DNA of 64,000 nt from positions 62,001 through 126,000 of the forward strand of contig NZ_WKJJ01000006.1 of the NCBI RefSeq assembly GCF_009674485.1, read 5' to 3'. This stretch comes from Pseudoduganella rivuli. GTDB lineage: Bacteria; Pseudomonadota; Gammaproteobacteria; Burkholderiales; Burkholderiaceae_D. The number at the start of each line of letters is the position of its first letter. The first letter of the stretch is position 1. Below, one piece after another: positions 23,193 through 31,848 of the stretch. Below the pieces are notes generated by a model. The model was not told the origin of the DNA. It saw nothing but the letters and a program-made list of their open reading frames with translations, and did no database searches. Both the position numbers and the translations under genes were made by a program.

Positions 23193-24566
23193 ATGCGCTT
23201 ACGCTGCTGGCTCGCTGTGCTGACCACGTGCTGGTCGTTGCTGGCGTGCGCGTCCCTGCCTCCGGTCGTTCCCGATGCCGTGGCGCCCGCCTCCGCGCCG
23301 AAAATCGAAACCGGCAATGGGAAAATACCGGCGCCCGCCGCCGTGTCGCTGTTGAAAAAAAGGTGGGCCAAGGGCGCGCTGGATTTGACGCAGCAAGCCG
23401 CGCTGGAGGAAGCGGCCACCGGTGTGCCGCTGATTGCGGGCAACAAGGTGGACTTGCTGTTCGACGGGCCGCAAACCATGAAAGCCATGATGGCCGCGAT
23501 TGCCCAGGCCAAAAACCACATCAATTTCGAAACATATATCTTCGACCAGGATGAACTGGGCGAACAGTTCGCCAACCTGTTGCTGGACAAGCAGCGCCAG
23601 GGCGTCATCGTCAACATTATTTACGACAGCGTCGGCACCATCGGCGTGCCGCAAGCGTTCTTCGACCGCATGCGCGCCGGCGGCATCCGGCTGGTCGCGT
23701 TCAATCCCGTCAACCCCGCCAAAGTGCGGGGCAACGGCTGGAAGGTCAACAACCGCGACCACCGCAAAATCCTGATCGTCGATGGCAAGATCGCCTTTAC
23801 CGGAGGCATCAACATCAGCGACACCTATGCGAAGAGTTCGCCCTTCCGTTCGAAGAACCGTTCCACCGACCAATCCCAGCTCGGCTGGCGCGATACCCAT
23901 GTGCGCATCGAAGGCCCCGCCGCCGCCGCCTTCCAGTGGCTGTTCATCCAGGCATGGACCAACCAGGATGCCGACGACTTGCGCGATGCCGACTACTTCC
24001 CCAAGCTGTCCCCCGTGGGCGACCGCATCGTGCGCGTGCTGGGCAGCAAGCCGGGCGGCCGGTTTGAAATTTACAAGGCTTACCTGCTGGCGATGCAGGA
24101 AGCCAAAAAATCCATCCACATCACGATGGCGTATTTTGTCCCCGACCAGCAAACCATCACCGCGCTGAAAGATGCCGTGAAACGGGGCGTCGACGTGCGC
24201 ATCGTGCTGCCCAGCATTTCAGACAGCGGCCTGGTGTTCCATGCCGGCCGCGCGCTGTACGACGACCTGCTGGCGTCAGGCGTGAAAATCCATGAATTGA
24301 AACTGTCGGTGCTGCACGCGAAAACCGCCGTCATCGATGGCGTCTGGTCCACCGTCGGGTCCACCAACCTCGATACCCGCAGCTTCCTGCACAACAGCGA
24401 AGTCAGCGTGGTGGTCATGGGCGCCGGCTTTGGCGATGAACTGGAGCGCGCCTTCCAGGAAGACTTGCGCAATTCCACGGAAATCACGCTCGACGCCTGG
24501 CGTGCGCGGCCGTGGAGCATGCGCTTCAAGGAGTGGACGGCGAAAATATGGGATTACTGGCTGTGA
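23193..24566 (+). CDS. Phospholipase D / cardiolipin-synthase-like lipoprotein
   Basis: 457 residues. N-terminus has a hydrophobic stretch ending LLAC, a lipobox, so it is probably lipid-anchored. Two PLD catalytic motifs: HRKILIVDGKIAFTGG near residue 190 and HAKTAVIDGVWSTVGSTN near residue 375. The layout matches ClsC/YmdC-like cardiolipin synthases, which join phosphatidylglycerol with a second phospholipid. The start is uncertain: a TTG at 23184 has AGGGTG 6 bp upstream and adds three residues; an ATG at 23154 is also in frame. The 3' end overlaps the convergent metallophosphoesterase gene by 13 bp. Confidence 0.88.
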   Translation: MRLRCWLAVLTTCWSLLACASLPPVVPDAVAPASAPKIETGNGKIPAPAAVSLLKKRWAKGALDLTQQAALEEAATGVPLIAGNKVDLLFDGPQTMKAMMAAIAQAKNHINFETYIFDQDELGEQFANLLLDKQRQGVIVNIIYDSVGTIGVPQAFFDRMRAGGIRLVAFNPVNPAKVRGNGWKVNNRDHRKILIVDGKIAFTGGINISDTYAKSSPFRSKNRSTDQSQLGWRDTHVRIEGPAAAAFQWLFIQAWTNQDADDLRDADYFPKLSPVGDRIVRVLGSKPGGRFEIYKAYLLAMQEAKKSIHITMAYFVPDQQTITALKDAVKRGVDVRIVLPSISDSGLVFHAGRALYDDLLASGVKIHELKLSVLHAKTAVIDGVWSTVGSTNLDTRSFLHNSEVSVVVMGAGFGDELERAFQEDLRNSTEITLDAWRARPWSMRFKEWTAKIWDYWL

Positions 24567-25375
24567 CCGCAGTGCTCGGCCTTCCACGCATCGCCGCGGC
24601 GGCAAAACGTGTCCGCCCCCGCCGGTACGAAATCCGCGCCATCCCAGCGGTAGCGCCCCACTTCGACCCGGTCCTGTTCGATGCGCAGCACGTTGAATGA
24701 ATTTTCTTCGCCCCGCGTGCGGGTCGACGTGGCGGTGCCGGCCTGCACTGCCAGCGCCGCATAGCCGGTGATCGGATAGCGCTCATCGCTACTGCCCGCA
24801 TGACTGGTGTGCACATGTCCCGCCAGCAAGACATCGACGCCGCATTCGGCAAATGCCTGCATCGCCATCGGTGCGCGGTCGACCAGCTCATCCGGGTCGA
24901 AATGTTCCGGCAAATCAAACGGATGGTGCGTCACGACGATCCGTACCCGCGGTCCGGGCAATTCCTCAAAGCGCTGTTTCAGCAGCGCCACCTGTTCATG
25001 GTTGATGCGGCCATCCTTGATGGTCAGCGAGCGGGCCGTGTTCAGCCCCAGCACGACGATTTCGTCGTCGACATACACGGGCGCCAGGTCGTCCGTCACA
25101 TGGCGCTTGTATTTATCCAATGGCGTGAAAAAACGCGCGGCGATATTAAACATGGGGATGTCATGGTTGCCGGGCACGATGATTTGCGGCCCCGGCAACG
25201 TATCGAGCCAGGCCCGCGCTTCCTGGAACTGGTGGCTGCGGGCGCGCTGCGTCAAGTCGCCCGACACCACGACGACATGGGGCGCCAGCCGTTCGACGCA
25301 GGCGCGCAGCGGCGCCAGCAGCGCCGCATCGATGCGTCCGAAATGCAAGTCCGATAAATGCACCAGCGTCCGCAT
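24554..25375 (-). CDS. Metallophosphoesterase, CpdA/Icc-like
   Basis: 273 residues. All calcineurin-type motifs present: DLHFG (residues 8-12), GDLT, GNHD, HHPFDLPEHF and GHVHTS. This matches class III cyclic-nucleotide phosphodiesterases and related phospholipid pyrophosphatases. The context (diacylglycerol-kinase-like and PAP2 genes upstream in the same operon) favours a lipid or phosphodiester substrate, but that is inference. GGGAGG precedes the ATG, 14 bp after the kinase stop. Confidence 0.9.
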   Translation of the reverse strand: MRTLVHLSDLHFGRIDAALLAPLRACVERLAPHVVVVSGDLTQRARSHQFQEARAWLDTLPGPQIIVPGNHDIPMFNIAARFFTPLDKYKRHVTDDLAPVYVDDEIVVLGLNTARSLTIKDGRINHEQVALLKQRFEELPGPRVRIVVTHHPFDLPEHFDPDELVDRAPMAMQAFAECGVDVLLAGHVHTSHAGSSDERYPITGYAALAVQAGTATSTRTRGEENSFNVLRIEQDRVEVGRYRWDGADFVPAGADTFCRRGDAWKAEHCGHSQ

Positions 25376-25389
25376 AATCCCTCCCTGGT

Positions 25390-26295
25390 TCAACGCGGCA
25401 CGATGACGGTCAGCGCGCCGGGCCGGATACGGTAGATCAGCGGCGGTTGCATGACGGTGACTTCGCCATCGGTCGCCACCCGCAAGCGTGATTTCCGCGT
25501 TTCAATGGTCAGTTCGCGCGCCGCCGCCACATCGAAGTCACGCTGCTCGGCCAGGCGCCCCATCAGCGCATGCCAAGCGAGCCGGACCAGTCCCCACCGC
25601 GTTGGCCGCTGCGCCACATACAGGCTCAACTGGCCGCCATCGAGCCGCTCCCGCTCGCCGATATTCAAGCCCTGCATCTGGTACGCATTGTTGCCGATGA
25701 AAACAAACGGTGTGCGGCGCGCATGGGCCACGCCATCGACTTCGAGCCGCACACTGAGGAAAGGATAGCGCTTCAGCGCGGCCAGCGCCGCCCAGCTGAA
25801 CGCCAGCCATTTGCCCCGGCCCAGGCGGCGCTGCTGGCGTTCGCGGTCGCGCACGATGTCGGGATACAGTCCCAGGCTGGAATTATTGAGGAAGATGCGG
25901 CCATTGACCTCGCCCACGTCGACCCGTACCGGCTGGCCGTGCGCCAGGTTGGCAATGGCGCCATCGAGGTCGAGGGGAATGTGCAAATCCTTCGCGAAGT
26001 GGTTCAGCGTCCCCAGCGGCAGCACGCCAAACGCCACCTCCTGGCCGGCGCCGGCCTCGGCCAGCACGGACGCCACGGCATTGATGGTGCCATCCCCGCC
26101 GCCGGCCGCCACCATGTGCACCCCGCGCGCCAGCGCGGCCTTCGCCGCCTCGATCAATTCCGTCCCGCTGTGCGCCAGGGTGATGTCGGCCAGCATGCCG
26201 TGGGCGGCAAATTTCTCATGCAATTGCTGAGACAATTCCCCGCAATAACCAAGACCGGCGCCGGCATTGACGATGACGGCAACCGGCGTGTTCAC
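25390..26295 (-). CDS. Diacylglycerol-kinase-family lipid kinase
   Basis: 301 residues. DAGK catalytic motifs: GGGDGTINAVAS near residue 65 and PLGTLNHFAKDL near residue 95, with INNSS-like FLNNSSLGLYP downstream; YegS/BmrU family. Phosphorylates a lipid such as diacylglycerol or phosphatidylglycerol. It starts with a GTG whose last bases overlap the PAP2 stop (GTGA), a sign of translational coupling. Confidence 0.9.
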   Translation of the reverse strand: MNTPVAVIVNAGAGLGYCGELSQQLHEKFAAHGMLADITLAHSGTELIEAAKAALARGVHMVAAGGGDGTINAVASVLAEAGAGQEVAFGVLPLGTLNHFAKDLHIPLDLDGAIANLAHGQPVRVDVGEVNGRIFLNNSSLGLYPDIVRDRERQQRRLGRGKWLAFSWAALAALKRYPFLSVRLEVDGVAHARRTPFVFIGNNAYQMQGLNIGERERLDGGQLSLYVAQRPTRWGLVRLAWHALMGRLAEQRDFDVAAARELTIETRKSRLRVATDGEVTVMQPPLIYRIRPGALTVIVPR

Positions 26296-27026
26296 AGCGC
26301 CCGCCCCTCGCGCCGGCGGCGCCACGTGGAGACGCCCGTGATGCAAACGGCCAGCCAGCCCACCCCTTCGAGGATCGCGCCGGCGATATCGGTGGGATAG
26401 TGCGCGCCCAGGTAGATGCGGCTGCACCCCACCAGCAACACCATCAGTACGGCCCCCGCCACCGCCAGGACACGGGTACGCTGCCGCGCGGCCGTCATCA
26501 CCACATAGGACGCCAGCACGCCATAGAACAGCGTGGCGGACGACGTGTGCCCGCTGGGAAAACTGTAGGTCGGCAAACTCACGATGGGATCCTCGAACAC
26601 AGGCCGCGCGCGCTGATAAAGGTGTTTCACCAGCACGTTCAGCAACATGCCGCCTGGCACCGACAACAGCAGCGCCAGCAGCCAATAGCACGCGTGGCGG
26701 CGCCACAGCCGCCACGCCAGCGCGCCAGTCAATACCACGATGCCGGCCACGCTGTGCGCATGGGTCAGCACCAGCATTGCCGATGTCAGCGGTTCGCGCG
26801 CATGGGCGTGCAGCCACTGTGACACGCGCGCATCGAACGCGGCCAGGCCGTCCAGTTGCACGACATCGTCCGCCAGTCCGGCAAACAACACCGTTGCCGT
26901 CACCAACAGCACCACGCCCGCTGTCAGGTGCAATCCGAACTCCGTATCAGGAGCAAGGCGGGCTTCGATAAAGCGCACGATCCTGCTGGATGCGCGGCGG
27001 GAGGAACGGTCAGGCAAGTCGGTCAA
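26292..27026 (-). CDS. PAP2-family membrane phosphatase
   Basis: 244 residues with about six membrane helices. The three acid-phosphatase motifs are intact: KHLYQRARP, PSGH (SFPSGHTSS) and SRIYLGAHYPTD. Acts on lipid phosphates such as phosphatidic acid or undecaprenyl pyrophosphate at the periplasmic face. The start is a TTG 5 bp after the catalase-like stop with no strong ribosome site; a later start is possible. Overlaps the kinase gene by 4 bp, so the two enzymes are likely made together and could cycle the same lipid. Confidence 0.88.
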   Translation of the reverse strand: MTDLPDRSSRRASSRIVRFIEARLAPDTEFGLHLTAGVVLLVTATVLFAGLADDVVQLDGLAAFDARVSQWLHAHAREPLTSAMLVLTHAHSVAGIVVLTGALAWRLWRRHACYWLLALLLSVPGGMLLNVLVKHLYQRARPVFEDPIVSLPTYSFPSGHTSSATLFYGVLASYVVMTAARQRTRVLAVAGAVLMVLLVGCSRIYLGAHYPTDIAGAILEGVGWLAVCITGVSTWRRRREGRAL

Positions 27027-27031
27027 GGCGG

Positions 27032-27787
27032 TCAGTTGGGCGCGGGATAGGCCAAGGCGTTATAGGGTTCCGCCATGTTACCCGCACCGAACGCGCCCCG
27101 GAAGCGCGCCGACGCGCCATAGCCGTCGCGCAGCGCGCGCATGATGGTGCCCATCGGACGATGCCCTTCCACGCATTGCCATGGACTGAACGTGACGGCA
27201 TGCGCCGCCGCGCGCGCCAGCGTCGTGCTCCACGCCGGTTGCGGGCGGGCCACGATGCGCGCCACCGTCACATAGCTGCCGGGGTCTTCCAGCCAGCCGA
27301 ACGCCCCCTCTTCCAGGCACACGCGCAATTCCCATTCCGCCCCGTGGCGCGCGAAATGCTCGACGAACGCGTCGCGCAAGCCTTGCGGCCCTTCCTTGCG
27401 GCGCGGCGCCTGGCCGCGCGACACGGAGACCGCGCACAGTTGCGCGACATGGTCGCCGTAATGTATGCGCGCCTGGCTGAAGTAGGTTTCGCCCAGCAGG
27501 CGCCGGTCCGGCGCGCCGCCCATGACGAAATCCTGCTGCGCCGTGCGTCCGCCGTCCGGCACCGTGACTTTCACGGCCATGCCGCGCACCAGCGGCGCCG
27601 ACGACAGCCGCACGAGGGCAGGGAACGTGGCGGGCTGGCTGAAAATGCCCTGCGCCAGCGCGCGCGGCAAGCTGTCCAGCACACGCATTTCCGCATGCAG
27701 CAAGCCGTGGCTGGCAAATTCCTCGGATGCTTCCGATGGGTTCAACTGGGGGGTCAACTGTGCATTCAACTGTGTAATGTCGCTCAT
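27032..27787 (-). CDS. Catalase-like haem-fold family protein
   Basis: 251 residues, shorter than typical relatives (about 350). Matches the catalase-related family by HGLLHAEMRVLDSLPRALAQGIFSQPATFPALVRLSS, MAVKVTVPDG-QDFVMG and the C-terminal CVEGHRPMGTIMRALRDGYGASARFR. The canonical catalase catalytic His/Asn segment is not seen, so peroxidase activity is not certain. AAGGAAT precedes the ATG. First gene of the operon with PAP2, lipid kinase and metallophosphoesterase; the mix suggests membrane-lipid repair or turnover (inference). Confidence 0.78.
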   Translation of the reverse strand: MSDITQLNAQLTPQLNPSEASEEFASHGLLHAEMRVLDSLPRALAQGIFSQPATFPALVRLSSAPLVRGMAVKVTVPDGGRTAQQDFVMGGAPDRRLLGETYFSQARIHYGDHVAQLCAVSVSRGQAPRRKEGPQGLRDAFVEHFARHGAEWELRVCLEEGAFGWLEDPGSYVTVARIVARPQPAWSTTLARAAAHAVTFSPWQCVEGHRPMGTIMRALRDGYGASARFRGAFGAGNMAEPYNALAYPAPN

Positions 27788-27895
27788 GATGGATTCCTTT
27801 TCATGCGCGATTGTCGTCGCAAGCTCCCCCCGCCGTCGGTATGCCAGCGCACATAAGAGCTGTGTAAAAAACAACAAATGTCAAAATTTACTGAT

Positions 27896-27939
27896 TTTTC
27901 ATACAGTCCTGTGTTTTCATACAGTGGTTGTGATACAGT
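27896..27939 (+). repeat. Three ATACAGT repeats in a divergent promoter
   Basis: A 12-bp direct repeat TTTTCATACAGT occurs at 27896-27907 and 27914-27925 (18-bp period), with a third ATACAGT at 27933-27939. The stretch is AT-rich in a GC-rich neighbourhood and lies 50-95 bp before the start of the 76-aa gene. Probable operator array or UP-like element. Confidence 0.5.
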
Positions 27940-27988
27940 GTTATCCATTGCAGCACACAAACAACCACCTCACTACGAAGGAACAGCG

Positions 27989-28219
27989 ATGACTTCCCTG
28001 AATAGCAGCTTCGGCTCCCGTTTTGGCCTGGAATATGCCCCGACGTCTTTCCTGGCGCGCTTTGGCCGCCGCGAGGTGCTGGTATGCCGTGACTTCCGCA
28101 AGCGTTTCTATGCCGTGAACCCGCTGATCGAATGCGATACGGGTGTGCAGCCAGGCCACGTTGAAATCCTGCTGCTGCGCCGCTGGCTGCTGATCCTGTC
28201 CAAGGCATCGATGCACTGA
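27989..28219 (+). CDS. Hypothetical protein, 76 aa
   Basis: Small basic protein with many aromatic residues (RFGLEYAPTSFLARFGRREVLVCRDFRKRFYAV) and a hydrophobic C-terminal strand or helix (EILLLRRWLLILS). AAGGAAC precedes the ATG. No family recognised. Its promoter carries the three ATACAGT repeats. Confidence 0.65.
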   Translation: MTSLNSSFGSRFGLEYAPTSFLARFGRREVLVCRDFRKRFYAVNPLIECDTGVQPGHVEILLLRRWLLILSKASMH

Positions 28220-28234
28220 TCCACCCGTTCCCGG

Positions 28235-29143
28235 CTAGAGCTGCTGATACTGTTCGCGCAAAAAGTCACGCAACAGTAAAACAGTCGGCGTCACTTGCGC
28301 CCGGTGCATGCACACCAGGTGCAGTGGCGTGGCTTCTCCCAGCCATTCCGGCAACAGGATTTGCAAACGGCCGTGGCGCAAGTCATCGGCCAGGTCCATC
28401 CGCGATTTGTAGACGATGCCCTGCCCCGCCACGGCCCAGCGCCGCACCAGGTCGGCATCGTCGGCGCAGCGGTTGCCGGTCACTTGCACAGTGACCGGCT
28501 TGCCATCCCCGCCGCCCTCCGGCGGATAAAACGTCCAGCGGTTGTGGACCACGTCGTCCAGCACGTAGCACAGGCAGTTGTGGCGGGCCAGTTCCGCCAG
28601 CGACGCGGGCTTGCCATGCTTGCGCACATAGTCGGGCGATGCCGCCAGCGCGCGCCGGTTGTCCGGCGCGATCGGCATGGCCACCATGCTGGAATCGTCC
28701 TGGCGACCGTAACGCAGCGCCAGGTCCACCGGCTGGCGGAACATGTCGGCCTGGCGGTCGCTGACGCTGAGCTGGTATTGCACATCCGGATAGCGGGCCT
28801 GGAATTTATCGAGCCAGTACAGCAAGGTATTGCGTCCCAGGTCCGACGGCATGGCGATCCTTAACAGGCCGCCCGGCGTATCCTGCCGCTGCACCAGCTT
28901 GTCATGCCCTTCCTTTAATTGCCTCAGCGCTTCGCGCGCATGCAGCAGGTATTGCGCGCCCTCGTCCGTCAGGCGCAGCGAACGCGTGGTGCGCACAAAC
29001 AGCCGCAAGCCCAGCGCCTGTTCCAGCCGTTTCAACGCGGCGGAGGCCAGCGCGGGCGACATTTCCAGCGTGCGGGCGGCAGCCGACAAACTCCCTTCGT
29101 CGGCTGTCCGCACAAACACCGTCAAATCATCGAGTCGCAGCAA
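28235..29143 (-). CDS. LysR-family transcription regulator
   Basis: 302 residues. N-terminal winged HTH (LDDLTVFVRTADEGSLSAAARTLEMSPALASAALKRLEQALG) and a LysR substrate-binding domain. TTG start with AAGGAA upstream; this gives the family's usual MLRLDDL beginning and no ATG is available nearby. Divergent from the dehydrogenase at 29247, 103 bp apart, so it most likely controls that gene and itself. Confidence 0.92.
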   Translation of the reverse strand: MLRLDDLTVFVRTADEGSLSAAARTLEMSPALASAALKRLEQALGLRLFVRTTRSLRLTDEGAQYLLHAREALRQLKEGHDKLVQRQDTPGGLLRIAMPSDLGRNTLLYWLDKFQARYPDVQYQLSVSDRQADMFRQPVDLALRYGRQDDSSMVAMPIAPDNRRALAASPDYVRKHGKPASLAELARHNCLCYVLDDVVHNRWTFYPPEGGGDGKPVTVQVTGNRCADDADLVRRWAVAGQGIVYKSRMDLADDLRHGRLQILLPEWLGEATPLHLVCMHRAQVTPTVLLLRDFLREQYQQL

Positions 29144-29246
29144 TTTTCAAAATTCCTTTGAAAGTGTTTCGTTACAGGCAGTCTTTTTCTTCACTTCGAA
29201 ATAAATGATGATACTCCCATCGCAAACACCTCTACAGGAGTCCTTC

Positions 29247-30260
29247 ATGAAAGCCATCGCCTACCACGCCAGCCTGCCGATCGATCACGCCGACGCGCTG
29301 GTCGATATCGAATTGCCTGTCCCCCAGGTCAGCGGCCGCGATTTGCTGGTCGAAGTCAAAGCCGTGTCCGTCAACCCGGTCGACACGAAAATCCGCCGCA
29401 ATGTGGCGCCGGCCGACGGCCAGGCCAAAGTGCTGGGCTGGGATGCGGCCGGGATCGTCAAGGCAGTGGGTCCGGACGTGACCTTGTTCAAAGTGGGCGA
29501 CGAAGTGTGGTACGCGGGCGACCTGACCCGCCCAGGCACCAACAGTGAATTGCACCTGGTCGATGAACGCATCGTCGGCCGCAAACCGGCCAGCCTGGAC
29601 TTCGGCAAGGCCGCCGCCCTGCCACTGACGGCCATCACCGCGTGGGAAATGCTGTTCGACCGCCTGCAGGTGCCGCGCACACCGGAACAGCGCGGCGAAG
29701 CCATCCTCGTGATCGGCGCCGCGGGCGGCGTCGGTTCCATCCTGGTGCAACTGGCGCGCAAGCTGACGGGCCTGACGGTGATCGGCACCGCGTCGCGCGC
29801 CGATACCGCCGCGTGGGTGGAACAATTGGGCGCCCATCACGTGATCGACCACAGCAAACCGCTGAATGAAGAAATCAAGCGCCTGGGCTTGCCTCCGGTG
29901 AAATACGTGGCGGCGCTGACGCACACGGACCACCACTTTGCCGCCATCGCGGACCTGATCGCGCCGCAAGGCAAACTGGTATTGATTGACGATCCGGAAG
30001 CGCTGGACGTGCGCGCGCTGAAACTCAAAAGCGTATCGCTGCACTGGGAAATGATGTTCACCCGCTCGATGTTCAAAACCGACGACATGGCGCAACAGCA
30101 TGCATTGCTGAACGACGTGGCCGCGCTGGTCGACAGCGGCGTCGTAAAAACCACGCTGGGCGAACGGTTTGGCGCCATCAATGCCGCCAACCTGAAACGC
30201 GCGCATGCGCTGATTGAAAGCAACCGCGCCAAAGGCAAGATCGTGCTGGAAGGTTTTTAA
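29247..30260 (+). CDS. Zinc-type alcohol dehydrogenase-like (MDR) oxidoreductase
   Basis: 337 residues, start at MKAIAYH with AGGAG 7 bp upstream. GroES-like N-terminal domain (NPVDTKIR, VLGWDAAGIVKAVG) and Rossmann domain with VIGAAGGVGSILVQLARKL. It matches the NADPH quinone reductase/zinc-binding ADH family (adh_fam_1 type), which usually lacks catalytic zinc; no zinc-ligand cysteines are seen. Divergent from a LysR gene, likely induced by an electrophile or quinone (inference). Confidence 0.9.
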   Translation: MKAIAYHASLPIDHADALVDIELPVPQVSGRDLLVEVKAVSVNPVDTKIRRNVAPADGQAKVLGWDAAGIVKAVGPDVTLFKVGDEVWYAGDLTRPGTNSELHLVDERIVGRKPASLDFGKAAALPLTAITAWEMLFDRLQVPRTPEQRGEAILVIGAAGGVGSILVQLARKLTGLTVIGTASRADTAAWVEQLGAHHVIDHSKPLNEEIKRLGLPPVKYVAALTHTDHHFAAIADLIAPQGKLVLIDDPEALDVRALKLKSVSLHWEMMFTRSMFKTDDMAQQHALLNDVAALVDSGVVKTTLGERFGAINAANLKRAHALIESNRAKGKIVLEGF

Positions 30261-30269
30261 TCGGTTGCT

Positions 30270-30836
30270 TCAGGCGGGATCCGGCGTGGCGCCGGATCCA
30301 TAGTCCGCTCCGCCCCGGGGTTCGGGGTCACGACCGCTGTCATGCAATGCACGCAGCAAGGTCAACGCCCGTGCATCGTGTTCATGCAGCATGGCCTGCA
30401 ACGCGGAGGCCGTGTCATAGGATTGGTCGAGCAAGGCGACGAAATTTTCCTGCAGGCGCATCAAGCGTCGCGAACTGTAGCCGACGCCGCCAAACAGCCG
30501 CGTGACATCGATGCAGATGTCGCGCAAGTCCGCCAGCGAACGCTTGGTGGCTTCGATATCGTCGCGCATGGCCATGCCGACGTCGACCAGTTCGATTTCC
30601 GCCCCGTCGCGCGTGCAGCGCCGCTGCATGGAATCGTGCCAAGCCTGGATGCGGCCGCCGATGCGGCGGATGCGCACGATTTTCGATTCCATTTCCCAGC
30701 AATATTGCAGCGAAAAAAGCCAGTACGGCAGCCGCGCCAACGCGGCCGGCAAGCCTGCGGCGGCAAGGCGCTGTTCCAGCCGCCGCAATTTCAGCAGCCG
30801 GTCCCAGATCGTCAGGTTGACGGGATGCGGGCGCAT
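30270..30836 (-). CDS. Hypothetical protein, 188 aa
   Basis: Soluble, strongly helical and Arg/Leu-rich with long amphipathic helices, no signal peptide. Start at the ATG with GGGGGA upstream. Its last codons lie in a perfect hairpin (30277-30286 / 30290-30299, 3-nt loop) that could also terminate the convergent dehydrogenase mRNA. It marks the left border of the tailocin. Family not recognised. Confidence 0.7.
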   Translation of the reverse strand: MRPHPVNLTIWDRLLKLRRLEQRLAAAGLPAALARLPYWLFSLQYCWEMESKIVRIRRIGGRIQAWHDSMQRRCTRDGAEIELVDVGMAMRDDIEATKRSLADLRDICIDVTRLFGGVGYSSRRLMRLQENFVALLDQSYDTASALQAMLHEHDARALTLLRALHDSGRDPEPRGGADYGSGATPDPA

Positions 30837-30925
30837 GGAAAATCCCCCATGGATTCGACGTTTCCAGTATAGCCGCCATGCCGCGCTCCGGAGCACAGTC
30901 TGCTTGCCAGTGTGCGGTATACCAC

Positions 30926-31375
30926 TCAGCAGTGGGCGCCGGCCGACAGAAACAAAGTCCTTTCCGCCGCGCGGCGGCGCGCCAGTCCCGCCACCTTGCG
31001 GCCGCCGGCCTTATCCCACAGCAGGAAACTGTTGGCCGCATCGTGCACCTTGCCCGCCATGACGTGGCGGCAGACGGAACTGCAGCCAAACGCACCTGCG
31101 CCGATGTTGTACGCCAGAGACACGCAAGCGGCGACACGCTGCGGCGGCGCTTCACGCAGCGCCGGGCAACGCTGCAATACTGCCAGCAGGAATTGCGCCA
31201 CGCGCACGCGCAGCGCGGCGTCGGCCTGTTCCTGCGTCCACACCAGCCCCGGCCGCACACCGGCCGTCTCCCCCCAGCCGATGGTCCAGATACCGGCCAC
31301 GTCCTGGTATGCCCGCAACCGGCACCCTTCGAATCCGGCGATCGTTGCCATCGATAATGCCAGCGCATCCATCAT
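30926..31375 (-). CDS. Endolysin, GH24 lysozyme (phage type)
   Basis: 149 residues. The GH24 catalytic triad pattern E-8aa-D/C-5aa-T is visible in GFEGCRLRAYQDVAGIWTIGWGET: Glu 16, Asp 25, Thr 30. A conserved SLAYNIGAGAF segment lies near residue 88. No signal-arrest helix is obvious, so release should depend on a holin. ATGA overlap with the upstream holin-like gene. Last gene of the tailocin operon; lyses the producer to free the particles. Confidence 0.92.
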   Translation of the reverse strand: MMDALALSMATIAGFEGCRLRAYQDVAGIWTIGWGETAGVRPGLVWTQEQADAALRVRVAQFLLAVLQRCPALREAPPQRVAACVSLAYNIGAGAFGCSSVCRHVMAGKVHDAANSFLLWDKAGGRKVAGLARRRAAERTLFLSAGAHC

Positions 31376-31848
31376 TTCACCTTGTCGAATACGCGGCCGA
31401 CAAACCAGAACGCGAGGATGCCGGACAGGATGGCGCGGTCCTCACTGTCATACAGGCGCACGACCGCATCCCAGCCACCGATGCCGCTGTGGACCGCCAC
31501 CGCATACATGGCGGCCTTGGCCACGCCATACAGCAACAGCACGTAATACGTGGCCAGCGGGCGCACCAGGAAATTCAGCGCATCGACCCGGCGCAAGCCC
31601 AGCGGCTGCATTTGCCCTTGCAGCGCGATTTTTTGCGCATCGAGCAGAGCCAGCACCTGGTCCACGCTGCCCTGGTATTCCACCAGCGCCTGACGACTCG
31701 CCGCGCGCGTCTGCTCCAGCTGGAATTGCCGGTCCAGCATGGCCAGTTCGTGCGCGTGGTCGGTCCTCTTATTCAAATACCCGAACAGCTCGGGCAGCAG
31801 GCGCAGCAAGCCGCCGCCGAGCATCGACAACAACGACAACATCATCAT
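31372..31848 (-). CDS. Holin-like membrane protein (3TM type)
   Basis: 158 residues. Short hydrophobic N-terminus, a long helical Gln/Arg-rich middle (residues 25-75), then two or three C-terminal membrane helices (PLATYYVLLLYGVAKAAMYAV, AILSGILAFWFVGRVF). Resembles the GTA/3TM-holin family. Overlaps both neighbours by 4 bp (ATGA), as expected in a lysis cassette. Confidence 0.7.
   Translation of the reverse strand: MMMLSLLSMLGGGLLRLLPELFGYLNKRTDHAHELAMLDRQFQLEQTRAASRQALVEYQGSVDQVLALLDAQKIALQGQMQPLGLRRVDALNFLVRPLATYYVLLLYGVAKAAMYAVAVHSGIGGWDAVVRLYDSEDRAILSGILAFWFVGRVFDKVK

Noticed and set aside
25390..26817. 475-residue version of the lipid kinase starting inside the PAP2 gene
   Set aside because: The upstream part is an out-of-frame reading of PAP2; the GTG at 26295 with GTGA overlap gives the normal family N-terminus.
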